Assembly: GCA_016709315.1 (NCBI GenBank)
Contig: JADJMZ010000001.1
Span: forward strand, 310,001-374,000
Length of the DNA: 64,000 bases
DNA from: Ignavibacteria bacterium
GTDB taxonomy: Bacteria; Bacteroidota; Ignavibacteria; Tepidaquicellales; Tepidaquicellaceae
Reading direction: 5' to 3'
The position numbers and the translations under genes are program-made. Positions 28,567 to 37,701 of the stretch are shown piece after piece. The stretch's first letter is position 1. Every line of letters starts with the position of its first letter. The notes under the pieces were generated by a model. The model did not search any database. It was not told the origin of the DNA and worked only from the letters and a program-made list of their open reading frames with translations.

Positions 28567-29670
28567 TTGAAAAAAGGTAAATTAGTTTTAGAAAACGGTC
28601 AGGTCTATGAAGGATTTATTTTCGGATATGATCATTCTTCTTCAGGTGAAGTAGTTTTTAATACTTCCCTTACCGGCTATCAGGAGATTCTTACCGATCC
28701 TTCCTATTATGGTCAGATAATAATTATGACTTATCCACTGATCGGAAATTACGGAACAAATGAAACGGATATTGAATCCGAAAAGGTACAGGCGTCAGGT
28801 CTTATTGCCGGAAGCTATGAAGAAAACTGGAGCAATCACGATGGTCTGAATTCGCTTGATGATTATCTGAAAAAAAATAAGGTCATAGGGATTTCCGGAA
28901 TAGATACAAGAGCGCTGACGAAAATGATCAGAAGCGAAGGCGCAATGAGAGGAATGATAACGGGAGAAGATATTCCTGATAAAAAGCTGACTGAAAAAGT
29001 TCTGGCATCCCCGAAAATGAGCGGACTCGATCTTGTGAAATTTATTTCATCCAGGAAAAACTATACACTAAGATCCGGTCACAATGACAGCAAAGGTAAA
29101 AAGGCAAAGTATAAAATAGCTGTTTATGATTTCGGGATTAAGAAAAACATTTTAAGGGAGTTTTTGAAATATGATACCGAACTGAAAATTTTCAATGCAG
29201 AATCAGATTATAAAGAAATTCTTGATTATAAACCGGACGGGATATTTCTGTCGAATGGTCCCGGTGATCCTGAAGCAGTTGTTTATGCAATTCAAAATAC
29301 AAAAAAACTTATCGAAACGAATATTCCTGTTTTCGGAATCTGTCTCGGGCATCAGATAATTTCCCTGGCGCTTGGTGCAAAAACATATAAGCTTAAATTC
29401 GGTCACCGCGGCGGTAATCATCCTGTAAAAAATCATCTGAAGAACAAAATTGAGATCACTTCGCAAAATCACGGCTTTGCAGTGGATGAAAAAACATTTG
29501 ATCCCGATATTGTACGGATAACTCATACAAATCTTTATGACAATACAAACGAAGGGATCAGGCATAAAAAATTTCCGGTGATGTCAGTACAATATCATCC
29601 GGAAGCTTCTCCCGGTCCCAATGACAGTAAATATCTCTTCGAAGAATTTATCGGTATGATAAACAAGTAA
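28567..29670 (+). CDS. carA: Carbamoyl phosphate synthase small subunit
   Basis: 367 residues from TTG. Hydrolyses glutamine and passes ammonia to CarB for arginine and pyrimidine synthesis. The N-terminal CPSase domain has LVLENGQVYEGFIFG and TGYQEILTDPSYYGQ. The C-terminal class I glutamine amidotransferase has the nucleophile Cys in FGICLGHQIISLALG and the His/Glu pair in VQYHPEASPGP. carB is not adjacent. It starts a tight run with folD, prmA and a Ppx/GppA gene, all on the plus strand. Confidence 0.96.
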   Translation: MKKGKLVLENGQVYEGFIFGYDHSSSGEVVFNTSLTGYQEILTDPSYYGQIIIMTYPLIGNYGTNETDIESEKVQASGLIAGSYEENWSNHDGLNSLDDYLKKNKVIGISGIDTRALTKMIRSEGAMRGMITGEDIPDKKLTEKVLASPKMSGLDLVKFISSRKNYTLRSGHNDSKGKKAKYKIAVYDFGIKKNILREFLKYDTELKIFNAESDYKEILDYKPDGIFLSNGPGDPEAVVYAIQNTKKLIETNIPVFGICLGHQIISLALGAKTYKLKFGHRGGNHPVKNHLKNKIEITSQNHGFAVDEKTFDPDIVRITHTNLYDNTNEGIRHKKFPVMSVQYHPEASPGPNDSKYLFEEFIGMINK

Positions 29671-29683
29671 AATTTATTTTCTT

Positions 29684-30568
29684 ATGAATGATAAGATCAT
29701 AGACGGCAAGGCGATCTCTTTACAAATAAAATCTGAAGTTAAATCCGGAACGGATATTCTCATTTCCGAAAAAGGAATAACTCCGGGTCTCGCTTTTATA
29801 CTGGCCGGAGTAGATCCCGCTTCGAAAGTTTATGTGAGGAATAAAGGCAAAGCATGCAGCGATCTCGGCTTTTATTCGGTCACGGAAAATTTGCCGGAAA
29901 ATGTTTCGGAAAATGAATTGCTTAAGCTCATAGATAAATTTAACCGTGACGATAAAATTCACGGTATTCTTGTACAGCTCCCCCTTCCATCACACATAAA
30001 TGAACAAAAGATAATTGAAGCAATAAATTATAAAAAAGATGTTGACGGATTCCATCCGCTGAATACAGGTAAGATGGTTATTGGCGAGAAGTGTTTCCTG
30101 CCGTGTACTCCTTATGGTATAACCGAACTTCTGAAAAGAAAAAATATTCAGACAGACGGTATGAATGCTGTCGTTATTGGCAGAAGCAATATCGTCGGAA
30201 AGCCGGTAGCTAATCTGCTTCTCAGAAAAGAATATAACTGCACTGTAACTGTCTGTCACAGCCGGACAAAGGACATAAAAGAAGTTTGCTCAACAGCAGA
30301 TATAATCATTGCTGCCATTGGCAAAGCGCATTTTGTCAAAAAGGATTTTATAAAAGAAGGATGTATAATAATTGATGTCGGTATCAACAGAGTAGAAGAC
30401 ATTAATTCCAAAACAGGTTACAGGTTAACAGGAGATGTGGATTATGAAGAATGTTTTGAAAAATGCGGAATGATAACTCCTGTTCCGGGCGGGGTAGGAC
30501 CGATGACAATTGCCATGCTTATGAAAAACACACTTGATGCGGCGAAAGGAGTAATTTTTGAAAGATAA
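29684..30568 (+). CDS. folD: Bifunctional methylenetetrahydrofolate dehydrogenase/cyclohydrolase
   Basis: 294 residues. Interconverts 5,10-methylene- and 10-formyl-tetrahydrofolate with NADP. Seen: DPASKVYVRNKGKAC with the catalytic region, GILVQLPLPSHI, DVDGFHPLNTGKM, VIGRSNIVGKPVANLLL (Rossmann dinucleotide-binding), and TPVPGGVGPMTIAMLM near the end. It starts 13 bp after carA, and its stop overlaps the prmA start by about 11 bp, so the genes are co-transcribed. Cytoplasmic one-carbon metabolism. Confidence 0.97.
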   Translation: MNDKIIDGKAISLQIKSEVKSGTDILISEKGITPGLAFILAGVDPASKVYVRNKGKACSDLGFYSVTENLPENVSENELLKLIDKFNRDDKIHGILVQLPLPSHINEQKIIEAINYKKDVDGFHPLNTGKMVIGEKCFLPCTPYGITELLKRKNIQTDGMNAVVIGRSNIVGKPVANLLLRKEYNCTVTVCHSRTKDIKEVCSTADIIIAAIGKAHFVKKDFIKEGCIIIDVGINRVEDINSKTGYRLTGDVDYEECFEKCGMITPVPGGVGPMTIAMLMKNTLDAAKGVIFER

Positions 30569-31412
30569 ATATTATGAAGTTCAGATCTCCTTTAATAAAG
30601 CCAATTATGATCAGCTATACAATGAACTGTATGTAAATGGAATTGAAAATATTCTCGAAGAAGAAGGACTTCTGAAAATTTATTTTGAAGGAAATAAAAA
30701 AAGAAAGATTAATTCTCTGAAGGATTCCCTGATCAAAGAAAATATAATAACCGAAAAAGATTTCAGCGCTGAAATTTTTGAAAATAAAAACTGGAATGAT
30801 GAATGGGAAAAAACAATAGAGCCGGTTTACATTAGTAATAAAATTATTGTTTACCCTTCCTGGAAAAAAAGCGAACTTACAGATACAGAGAATAAAATTT
30901 TAATAGAGATCGATCCTAAAATGTCATTCGGCACAGGTCACAATGAAACTACGCAGCTTGTGCTCGAGCTTATGAGCGATTATCTGAAAGGCGACGAATA
31001 TAAAATGCTTGACTTCGGATGCGGTACAGGTATCCTTACAATTGCAGGGATAAAGCTCGGTGTCAAAAAAGCAACGGCTATTGATATTGATGATGTCGCT
31101 GTCAGTAACGCAAAGGAATATTTTGAAATTAATTCAGTATCAGATAAAGTTAAAATTCACAATAAAAATATCACAGGAATTGAAGAAGATTCTTTTGATG
31201 TTATCTGCGCGAATATCATAAGAAGCGTGATTACAGATAATTTCGAAAACCTGAACGAAAAAATTAAACCCGGGGGGAAGTTGTTTCTCTCAGGAATTAT
31301 GAGTTCAGAAGATCAGGAAATTCTCGAACTGCTGATCCTGAATGATTACAATGTAGAAGACATCCGTCTTAATTCAGACTGGATAGGAGTATATGCCGTT
31401 AAAATCGGGTGA
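30558..31412 (+). CDS. prmA: Ribosomal protein L11 methyltransferase
   Basis: 284 residues from a TTG start inside the end of folD. SAM-dependent methylation of ribosomal protein L11. The N-terminal substrate-recognition part (MKDKYYEVQISFNKANY) is followed by the methyltransferase domain with MSFGTGHNETTQLVLELM, LDFGCGTGILTIAGIKLG, and VICANIIRSVI, a variant of the NPPY-like loop. It overlaps the downstream Ppx/GppA gene by 20 bp. Confidence 0.93.
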   Translation: MKDKYYEVQISFNKANYDQLYNELYVNGIENILEEEGLLKIYFEGNKKRKINSLKDSLIKENIITEKDFSAEIFENKNWNDEWEKTIEPVYISNKIIVYPSWKKSELTDTENKILIEIDPKMSFGTGHNETTQLVLELMSDYLKGDEYKMLDFGCGTGILTIAGIKLGVKKATAIDIDDVAVSNAKEYFEINSVSDKVKIHNKNITGIEEDSFDVICANIIRSVITDNFENLNEKIKPGGKLFLSGIMSSEDQEILELLILNDYNVEDIRLNSDWIGVYAVKIG

Positions 31413-32316
31413 AATAATTTCAGTCATAGACATCGGAACAAACACCTGTCTGCTGCTTGTAGCATCTCTTCAAAATAATATTCCCGTAAAGATATTCGAA
31501 GCTCAGGAAATTCCCAGACTCGGGAAAGACCTTTACAGAACGAAAAATATTTCAAAGGAAAAATTCGCTCTTGTCGCGGATATTTTCAGAAAATATATTT
31601 ACGTTTCGCGGGAACATAATTCGCAGAAGATATTTGCATTCGGAACAAGCGCACTCAGAGATGCGGAAAACAGCAATGAGTTCATTGAATACATCAGTAA
31701 AGAAACAGGAGTAAGAATAAAAGTTATATCCGGAGAAGATGAAGCATACCATGGATATCTCGGTGCAGTTTTCGATATGGAGCAACACGAGCAGTGTGTA
31801 GTTTTAGATATCGGAGGAGGCAGTACAGAAATCAGTTTCAAATCAGAAGGTGTATTTAATCACAAAAGCATTAACATTGGTTCTGTGAGATTGTATGAAA
31901 ATTATTTCAGAGAAAGCCACTCTGAAATAAAAATCAAGGAAGCATCAGATCTTATAAAAGCAGAATTAAGGAATATTTCTTACGATGATATAAAAGGCAG
32001 AGCGCTTATTGGAGTAGCAGGAACTCTTACAACTCTTTCCGCAATAAAACACGGTCTGAAAAAGTTTGATGAAAATATTATACATAAGGATATTCTGCAT
32101 TTGCAGGATGTAAAGAATATTTTTGAAAAACTGATTTCAATGAATGATGAAGAGATACTTGACTTAGGCGAATACATGAAAGGAAGAAGTGAGATAATTC
32201 TCAGCGGAACATTGATACTTATCACAGTAATGGAGTTTTTTGGATTAGATGCAGTAACAGTTTCAGTCAAAGGACTGAGATACGGATTACTGTATAAATC
32301 TGCTGACTTTCTATAG
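31393..32316 (+). CDS. Ppx/GppA-family exopolyphosphatase
   Basis: 307 residues, the short form with only the actin-like ASKHA phosphatase core. Seen: VIDIGTNTCLLLVASL (phosphate-1 loop), FGTSALRDAENSNEF, SGEDEAYHGYLGAV, and VVLDIGGGSTEISF (phosphate-2). It would hydrolyse polyphosphate or pppGpp; the two cannot be told apart here. The start ATG lies within prmA, so it is translationally coupled. Last gene of the carA-folD-prmA run. Confidence 0.9.
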   Translation: MPLKSGEIISVIDIGTNTCLLLVASLQNNIPVKIFEAQEIPRLGKDLYRTKNISKEKFALVADIFRKYIYVSREHNSQKIFAFGTSALRDAENSNEFIEYISKETGVRIKVISGEDEAYHGYLGAVFDMEQHEQCVVLDIGGGSTEISFKSEGVFNHKSINIGSVRLYENYFRESHSEIKIKEASDLIKAELRNISYDDIKGRALIGVAGTLTTLSAIKHGLKKFDENIIHKDILHLQDVKNIFEKLISMNDEEILDLGEYMKGRSEIILSGTLILITVMEFFGLDAVTVSVKGLRYGLLYKSADFL

Positions 32317-32330
32317 TAAAATATTAATAC

Positions 32331-32338
32331 TATTTTTG
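32331..32338 (+). promoter_or_regulatory. Putative -7 box upstream of mscL
   Basis: TATTTTTG fits TAnnTTTG and lies 33 bp before the start codon. A TTT rather than TTG lies about 20 bp upstream. Confidence 0.4.
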
Positions 32339-32371
32339 AGAAAAATATTTCGTCAATATTAAATAAAAAAA

Positions 32372-32740
32372 ATGGTAAAAGAATTCAGAGAATTTCTTTC
32401 GCAGGGCAGCGCTATGGATCTGGCAATAGGAGTTATAATCGGAATAGCTTTCGGAGCGATTGTAAGTTCGATAGTAAGTGATCTGATTACTCCATTAATA
32501 GGAATAATTATCGGAGGATTGGATTTTTCCGGTCTGTCTTTAAATGTAGGGAGTGCGAAATTTGCCTACGGTAAATTTATCCAGGCAGTGATTAACTTTG
32601 TGATAATTGCTTTTGTATTATTTACGATAATTAAAATCATGAACAGGTTCAAAGAAAAAAAAGAAGCTGCTCCTGTTCCTCCAACGCCTGATCAGGAACT
32701 GCTCAGAGAAATCAGGGATCTGCTTAAGTCCGGTAAGTAA
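32372..32740 (+). CDS. mscL: Large-conductance mechanosensitive channel
   Basis: 122 residues. Homopentameric inner-membrane channel that opens under turgor stress. N-terminal helix and TM1: VKEFREFLSQGSAMDLAIGV and IGIAFGAIVSSIVSDLITP, with the conserved Gly/Ala hydrophobic gate. TM2 is IQAVINFVIIAFVLFTIIKI, followed by a Lys/Glu-rich C-terminal helix (DQELLREIRDLLKSGK). It has its own promoter-like box and stands between the ppx gene and a fatty acid hydroxylase. Confidence 0.97.
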   Translation: MVKEFREFLSQGSAMDLAIGVIIGIAFGAIVSSIVSDLITPLIGIIIGGLDFSGLSLNVGSAKFAYGKFIQAVINFVIIAFVLFTIIKIMNRFKEKKEAAPVPPTPDQELLREIRDLLKSGK

Positions 32741-32810
32741 CAAGCAATAAAATATTTCATTTTAAACTAAGTATGTATTAGTTATTTTACATTTCAAACT
32801 TAAAAACAAC

Positions 32811-33464
32811 ATGGCAAAATTCGTATCTAACAGGAATGAAACTGTGAGATTATTCAAGAATCCTTTTCTTGAATATTTTTCTCACATACATCCTGCGACA
32901 CCTTTAATCGTCTTTATTCCCGTTATGATCATAACTTCATATTTCGGATTTTCAGAAACAGGGGTTTCAGCAGGTATTATCGGTTTTATTTCAGGATTGC
33001 TTCTCTGGACACTGATGGAATATGTGATACACAGATGGGCTTTTCATTATCATCCGAAATCCGAAACAGGGAAAAGGGTTCATTTTCTTGTTCACGGAAT
33101 TCACCATGATTATCCGAGAGATTCTACAAGACTGGTAATGCCTTTGCTTGTCAGTATTCCGCTTGCAACACTTTTTTTCTTTCTGTTTAAATTTTCCTTT
33201 GGCAGTTATTATCTTAATATTTTTTCCGGATTCTTACTTGGCTATATGGCTTATGATTCGATTCATTATGCGACGCATCATTTTAAGATGGAAGGAAAAT
33301 TAGGGAAATTTTTAAAAAATTATCACCTTAAGCATCATTATTCAGACGACAATACTGCTTACGGAGTAAGCAATCCAATGTGGGATTATATTTTCGGTAC
33401 AGTGCCAAAGCATGTACAGGAAGAAAAAGATTCAAAATCTACTGTAGTTGCGAGTAAAGGTTAA
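32811..33464 (+). CDS. Fatty acid hydroxylase (2-hydroxylase-like) membrane protein
   Basis: 217 residues. Di-iron membrane hydroxylase with the His clusters EYVIHRWAFHYHP, HFLVHGIHHDYPRD, HYATHHF and NYHLKHHYSDDNTAYG, the pattern of FA2H/Scs7-type fatty acid 2-hydroxylases. TM segments lie at about 25-60 and 110-145. It probably hydroxylates acyl chains of membrane lipids or sphingolipids (inference). A strong terminator follows its stop. Distinct in length and motifs from the sterol-desaturase-family enzyme at 18.1 kb. Confidence 0.9.
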   Translation: MAKFVSNRNETVRLFKNPFLEYFSHIHPATPLIVFIPVMIITSYFGFSETGVSAGIIGFISGLLLWTLMEYVIHRWAFHYHPKSETGKRVHFLVHGIHHDYPRDSTRLVMPLLVSIPLATLFFFLFKFSFGSYYLNIFSGFLLGYMAYDSIHYATHHFKMEGKLGKFLKNYHLKHHYSDDNTAYGVSNPMWDYIFGTVPKHVQEEKDSKSTVVASKG

Positions 33465-33471
33465 TTTTATT

Positions 33472-33510
33472 CCGGCATTCTTTTAAATATTTAAAGAATG
33501 CCGGATTTTT
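33472..33510 (+). terminator. Intrinsic terminator after the fatty acid hydroxylase
   Basis: CCGGCATTCTTT / AAAGAATGCCGG, a perfect 12-bp stem with a 9-nt loop, followed by ATTTTTATTTT. It contains an in-frame upstream ATG (33498) of the next gene, which argues against that start. Confidence 0.85.
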
Positions 33511-33515
33511 ATTTT

Positions 33516-33833
33516 ATGACAGAAAATTTTTTAAAACTTCCGGAAGATCTTCCGCTTGACTTCGAGTTATTTCAGCAGATAATTTCAAACGAAAAAATTG
33601 TAATTGAAAGGATAATTTCCTGCGGACAGCAAACTCCTGAAGGTCAATGGCTTGAAGATGACAGAGACGAATGGGTAATGCTGATTCAGGGGAGATCGGT
33701 GATTTCATTTCAATCAGGTATGAGCAGGGAGTTAAATCCCGGAGATCACCTGATAATTCCAAAAAACTCCAGACACAGAGTGGAAAAGACAAGCACTGAT
33801 CCTGCATGTATCTGGATCGCAGTTTACTATTAA
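33516..33833 (+). CDS. Cupin-domain protein
   Basis: 105 residues from ATG 33516 (MTENFLKLPEDLPLDFEL). An earlier in-frame ATG at 33498 falls inside the terminator stem and is less likely. Single cupin barrel: EWVMLIQGRSVISF, LNPGDHLIIPKNSRHRVEKT, and AVYY at the end. Such small cupins bind a metal ion through the two half-motifs; the exact role is unknown. The next gene, also a cupin-fold protein, starts 9 bp later. Confidence 0.85.
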   Translation: MTENFLKLPEDLPLDFELFQQIISNEKIVIERIISCGQQTPEGQWLEDDRDEWVMLIQGRSVISFQSGMSRELNPGDHLIIPKNSRHRVEKTSTDPACIWIAVYY

Positions 33834-33842
33834 AAAAATATT

Positions 33843-34343
33843 ATGAATAACACTGCAGAGAAATGGATAAAAAGTCTTAAGTTAATCCCGCATCCTGAAG
33901 GTGGTTATTACAGTGAAACTTACCGTTCCGAAGACTCATGTTCAGTAAAAAACTTACCTCCGGGATATTCAGGTGACAGAAATTTTTCAACAGCCATATT
34001 TTATCTTCTTGAAAAGAATCAGATTTCTAAATTTCACAGGTTAAAGTCTGATGAGATATTTCATTTCTATGACGGAGACGGAATGATTTTCAGCATAATT
34101 GACAACGCCGGAAATCTCAGTGAAAGAAAGCTCGGGATCAATTATGAAGAAGGACAGATTCCTCAGATTCTGATGAAAGCCGGAGAATGGTTTGGCGCTG
34201 AATTAATTAATCCGGGTACTTATTGTCTTGCCGGCTGCACAGTCTCACCCGGATTTCATTTTGATGATTTTGAACTCGGAGACAGGGATGAACTTTTGAA
34301 AATGTTTCCTCAGCACAGTAAAATAATAAAACAGTTAACTTAA
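33843..34343 (+). CDS. Cupin superfamily DUF985 protein
   Basis: 166 residues. Seen: WIKSLKLIPHPEGGYYSETY, FSTAIFYLLEKNQISKFHRL, SDEIFHFYDGDGMI, and GCTVSPGFHFDDFELGDRDE, the DUF985 signature. The family has a cupin fold and no firmly established activity. It starts 9 bp after the other cupin gene and ends 14 bp before a cytosine-deaminase-like gene, so the three are probably co-transcribed. Confidence 0.9.
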   Translation: MNNTAEKWIKSLKLIPHPEGGYYSETYRSEDSCSVKNLPPGYSGDRNFSTAIFYLLEKNQISKFHRLKSDEIFHFYDGDGMIFSIIDNAGNLSERKLGINYEEGQIPQILMKAGEWFGAELINPGTYCLAGCTVSPGFHFDDFELGDRDELLKMFPQHSKIIKQLT

Positions 34344-34357
34344 AAGAAAAAATTTTT

Positions 34358-34792
34358 ATGGACAAATTCATGGAAGCTGCTATTGAAGAAGCAAGAAAAG
34401 GATTGTCAGAAGGCGGAATACCTATCGGATCCGTTCTTGTGCGTGAAGATAAAATTATCGGACGCGGGCACAACAGAAGGGTTCAGGAAAATGATCCTGT
34501 GATACATGCGGAAATAGATTGTCTGCAGAATGCAGGCAGAATAGGAGTTTACAGCGATACAGTTCTTTATTCCACTTTGATGCCTTGTTATCTTTGCGCA
34601 GGAGCAAGCGTACAGTTCGGCATAAAAAAAGTAATCGCAGGTGAAGATGAAACATTCAGCGGTGCGAGGGAATTCATGGAGTCTCACGGAATTGAAGTTA
34701 TCAATCTGAATCTCGATGAATGTAAGAATCTGATGAAAGATTTTATTGAAAGAAATCCGGAACTTTGGTTTGAGGATATTGGAGAACTTTAA
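34358..34792 (+). CDS. Cytosine deaminase-like nucleoside deaminase (CDA fold)
   Basis: 144 residues. Zinc-dependent deaminase with HAEIDCLQNAGR (zinc His and proton-shuttle Glu) and PCYLCAGA (zinc cysteines). The C-terminal IERNPELWFEDIGEL closely resembles fungal cytosine deaminase (Fcy1-type), which favours free cytosine over tRNA adenosine as substrate. Probably pyrimidine salvage. Last gene of the cupin-cupin-deaminase run. Confidence 0.88.
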   Translation: MDKFMEAAIEEARKGLSEGGIPIGSVLVREDKIIGRGHNRRVQENDPVIHAEIDCLQNAGRIGVYSDTVLYSTLMPCYLCAGASVQFGIKKVIAGEDETFSGAREFMESHGIEVINLNLDECKNLMKDFIERNPELWFEDIGEL

Positions 34793-34894
34793 ATCATTTA
34801 ATTTAAATCTTAACCGAATGTTAACTAATTGTTAAATTTTCCTTCATAGATATAATATTTCTATTTATAAGTTTTTTCTGTTCAATATAAATTC

Positions 34895-34902
34895 TATGTT
34901 TG
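34895..34902 (+). promoter_or_regulatory. Putative -7 box upstream of the MFS antiporter
   Basis: TATGTTTG fits TAnnTTTG and lies 33 bp before the ATG. A GTTAACTAATTGTTAAAT near-palindrome at about 34819 could bind a regulator. Confidence 0.4.
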
Positions 34903-34934
34903 CAATAAATTTTCCTACCAACTAAATCATTGTT

Positions 34935-36242
34935 ATGATCAAAAAAAGCGAGCGCCCGGTCTACACAAAGGAATTCAGAAGACGAAGAGCTATTAACTGG
35001 CTGACTCTTGGATTCACTTATGCTGCAATGTATATGGGAAGGTACAATCTTTCCTTTGCAAATAAATCACTATCCGATAATTACGGATGGGATAAAACTC
35101 AAATCGGTACAATCATTACAGCGGCGCTGACAATTTACGGAATATCGGCAATATTCAACGGACCAATAGTTGACAGGATCGGAGGAAAAAAAGCGATGCT
35201 GATCGGATCAATTGGAACAGTTGTCTTTAACTTCTTTTTCGGCTTAGGAGCTTATCTTGGTTTTCTCGGAACAGGAACAATGCTGCTGACTTACTTTGCA
35301 AGTGTCTGGGCTTTGAACTCTTATTTTCAATCTTACAGCGCATTGTCTCTGATAAAAGTAAATGCAGGATGGTTTAAAGTCAGTGAAAGAGGAGTTTTCT
35401 CTGCCATTTTCGGATCAATGATTCAGAGCGGCAGAGCGCTTATATTTGTGATCGGAGGTTTTGCTGTTACTGTACTTCCATGGCAATGGGTTTTCTTTAT
35501 TCCTTCAATGATAGTAGCAGTAATGTCTTTTATGACATATCTTAATGTTAAGAACACACCTGAATCTGCAGGACTGGGTTATTTAGATACAATGGATGCA
35601 ACAAGCGGAGATACAGAAAAAATTGATTTCAAATATGTTTTCAAAAAAGTGATTTCAAATCCTGTAGCAATAACTATTGCGATAGCGGAGTTCTGCACCG
35701 GATTTGTGAGACACGGATTTGAACAATGGTTTCCAAGATATATGCAGGAATATCAGAAACTTGCTCTGGATTCTCCTGTTTTTCAGAAAGGGGCACTTGG
35801 GGTTGTGCTTGCCGGAATTGCAGGCGCATTTATCGCAGGTTATATGTCAGACTGGGTTTTTCAGTCGAGAAGAACGCCGGTTGCTTTTATAGGTTATATG
35901 CTGATAATATCTTCGCTTCTTGTAGTCTGGTTTGCCAATGATATTACTTTTGTTATTGTAGCTTTTATTACAAATTCACTTGCAATAAGTATGGTTCATT
36001 CGATGTTGTCAGGGACTGCTTCTATGGATTTCGGAGGACAGCGGGCGGCGGCAACGGCAACAGGAATGTTTGACGGAATGCAGTATCTCGGAGGAGCTGC
36101 AGTTGGAATTGGAGTCGGCTGGATCCTCGATAATTTCGGATGGGGATACTGGAGTCCGAGTATGATTGGATTTGCCGGAATCGGCGCAATACTTATGCTT
36201 GTATTATGGAATGCAAAACCAAAAGGAAACAGCAGTCACTAA
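34935..36242 (+). CDS. MFS transporter, organophosphate:phosphate antiporter (GlpT/UhpT) type
   Basis: 435 residues, about 12 TM segments. The family pattern is visible at YMGRYNLSFANKSLSDNYGW, near the N-terminal end of helix 1, with GPIVDRIGGKKAMLIGS in the first inter-helix loop. GFVRHGFEQWFPRYMQEY and DFGGQRAAATATGMFDG are typical of glycerol-3-phosphate/hexose-6-phosphate antiporters. It would import a phosphorylated sugar or glycerol phosphate in exchange for phosphate. cysS starts 7 bp after its stop, which is probably only a transcriptional link. Confidence 0.9.
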   Translation: MIKKSERPVYTKEFRRRRAINWLTLGFTYAAMYMGRYNLSFANKSLSDNYGWDKTQIGTIITAALTIYGISAIFNGPIVDRIGGKKAMLIGSIGTVVFNFFFGLGAYLGFLGTGTMLLTYFASVWALNSYFQSYSALSLIKVNAGWFKVSERGVFSAIFGSMIQSGRALIFVIGGFAVTVLPWQWVFFIPSMIVAVMSFMTYLNVKNTPESAGLGYLDTMDATSGDTEKIDFKYVFKKVISNPVAITIAIAEFCTGFVRHGFEQWFPRYMQEYQKLALDSPVFQKGALGVVLAGIAGAFIAGYMSDWVFQSRRTPVAFIGYMLIISSLLVVWFANDITFVIVAFITNSLAISMVHSMLSGTASMDFGGQRAAATATGMFDGMQYLGGAAVGIGVGWILDNFGWGYWSPSMIGFAGIGAILMLVLWNAKPKGNSSH

Positions 36243-36249
36243 AAAACTA

Positions 36250-37662
36250 ATGCTAAAACTTTTCAATACATTAACGAGGTCAAAAGAGGAATTCATCCCG
36301 ATAAACGGAATGAACGTCCTTATGTACAGTTGCGGTCCTACAGTTTATAATTATCAGCATATTGGTAATCTCAGAACATTTTTCTTTGAAGATATTCTTT
36401 TCAGGGTTTTAAAATACAATGGCTATAAAGTCAGATATGTAATGAATATTACTGATGTAGGGCATCTTGTTTCAGATCAGGATGAAGGTGAAGACAAAAT
36501 GGAGAAGAGCGCAAAGCAGCTTGGAAAATCAGTCAGGGAAATTGCTGATCATTATACAGAAATATTCAAAAGAGATATCGGTCTGATGAATATTTATCCT
36601 CCGGATGTTTACAGCAAAGCCACTGATTATATTCAGGAGCAGATCGATCTGGTAAAATGTCTTGAAACAAAAGGTTATACATATTTTACAAGTGACGGGG
36701 TTTATTTTGATACTTCAAAGTTTCCTGATTACGGAAAAATGGCAAAGCTGGATATTTCAGGTCTGAAGGAAGGCAGCAGGATAGAGTTTTCGGAAGAGAA
36801 AAAAAACATTACTGATTTTGCTTTATGGAAATTATCACCGGAAAATGAACAGCGTCAGATGGAATGGGACTCTCCCTGGGGTAAGGGATTTCCGGGATGG
36901 CATCTGGAATGTTCGGCTATGAGCAAGGCATTGCTTGGAAATCATTTTGATATTCACTGCGGAGGCATAGATCACATTCCAATCCATCATACAAATGAAA
37001 TTGCACAGTCAGAAGCCTGCAGCGGAGAAAAATTTGTAAATTACTGGCTGCACGGAGAGTTTCTGGATATGGGAAATGAAAAGATGTCTAAGTCCTCCGG
37101 AAAATTCGTTACTCTGCAAACCCTTATGGACAAAGGATATACACCGATGCATTACAGATATTTCCTTCTCATGGCGCATTATAAAAAAAAGCTTAAGTTC
37201 TCTTACGAAGCTCTTGATGCGGCAAAAAGCGGATATAATAATTTATCGGGTAAAATTTTAAACTTAAGAAAAGATATTTCATCAGATGAAGCAATATCTT
37301 CTTCTGAGAAAAAGAATGACTTCAAAAGCAGGTTTCTTGAAAAGATAAATGACGATCTGAACATGCCTGAAGCAATGTCGGTTTTATGGGAAATGCTGAA
37401 AGATGGAGATCTCAGTTCAAATGAAAAAATAAATCTGGCTTATGACTTTGACATGATCTTCGGACTTGGACTTGAATCTGTTCAGCCCGAAAAAATTGAA
37501 ACAGATATTCCGGAAGAAATACGTATTCTTACAGAAAAAAGGAATGAAGCAAAAAAGAAAAGAGATTTTAAGTCAGCAGATGAAATACGTGATGAGATTA
37601 AACAGAAAGGTTATGAAATACTTGATACCAAAGACGGCATTCAGATCAAAAAATCAGATTAA
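36250..37662 (+). CDS. cysS: Cysteinyl-tRNA synthetase
   Basis: 470 residues. Class I synthetase charging tRNA-Cys. HIGH-type motif in YNYQHIGNLRTFFFED, zinc ligands in YSCGPTVY and HLECSAM, and the KMSKS loop in NEKMSKSSGKFVTL. The start is ATG 36250 (MLKLFNTLTRSKEE); the frame is open further upstream, but that part overlaps the antiporter gene and does not look like CysS. The C-terminal tRNA-binding region ends ILDTKDGIQIKKSD. Standard length. Confidence 0.97.
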   Translation: MLKLFNTLTRSKEEFIPINGMNVLMYSCGPTVYNYQHIGNLRTFFFEDILFRVLKYNGYKVRYVMNITDVGHLVSDQDEGEDKMEKSAKQLGKSVREIADHYTEIFKRDIGLMNIYPPDVYSKATDYIQEQIDLVKCLETKGYTYFTSDGVYFDTSKFPDYGKMAKLDISGLKEGSRIEFSEEKKNITDFALWKLSPENEQRQMEWDSPWGKGFPGWHLECSAMSKALLGNHFDIHCGGIDHIPIHHTNEIAQSEACSGEKFVNYWLHGEFLDMGNEKMSKSSGKFVTLQTLMDKGYTPMHYRYFLLMAHYKKKLKFSYEALDAAKSGYNNLSGKILNLRKDISSDEAISSSEKKNDFKSRFLEKINDDLNMPEAMSVLWEMLKDGDLSSNEKINLAYDFDMIFGLGLESVQPEKIETDIPEEIRILTEKRNEAKKKRDFKSADEIRDEIKQKGYEILDTKDGIQIKKSD

Positions 37663-37701
37663 AAATCGAATCTCTCTGCAATATTTTACCGGGACTTAAT
37701 T

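Noticed and set aside
33498..33515. Upstream ATG for the cupin gene
   Set aside because: It lies within the stem of the preceding terminator.
36166..36249. Upstream extension of cysS
   Set aside because: It overlaps the antiporter gene and lacks similarity; ATG 36250 gives the standard N-terminus.
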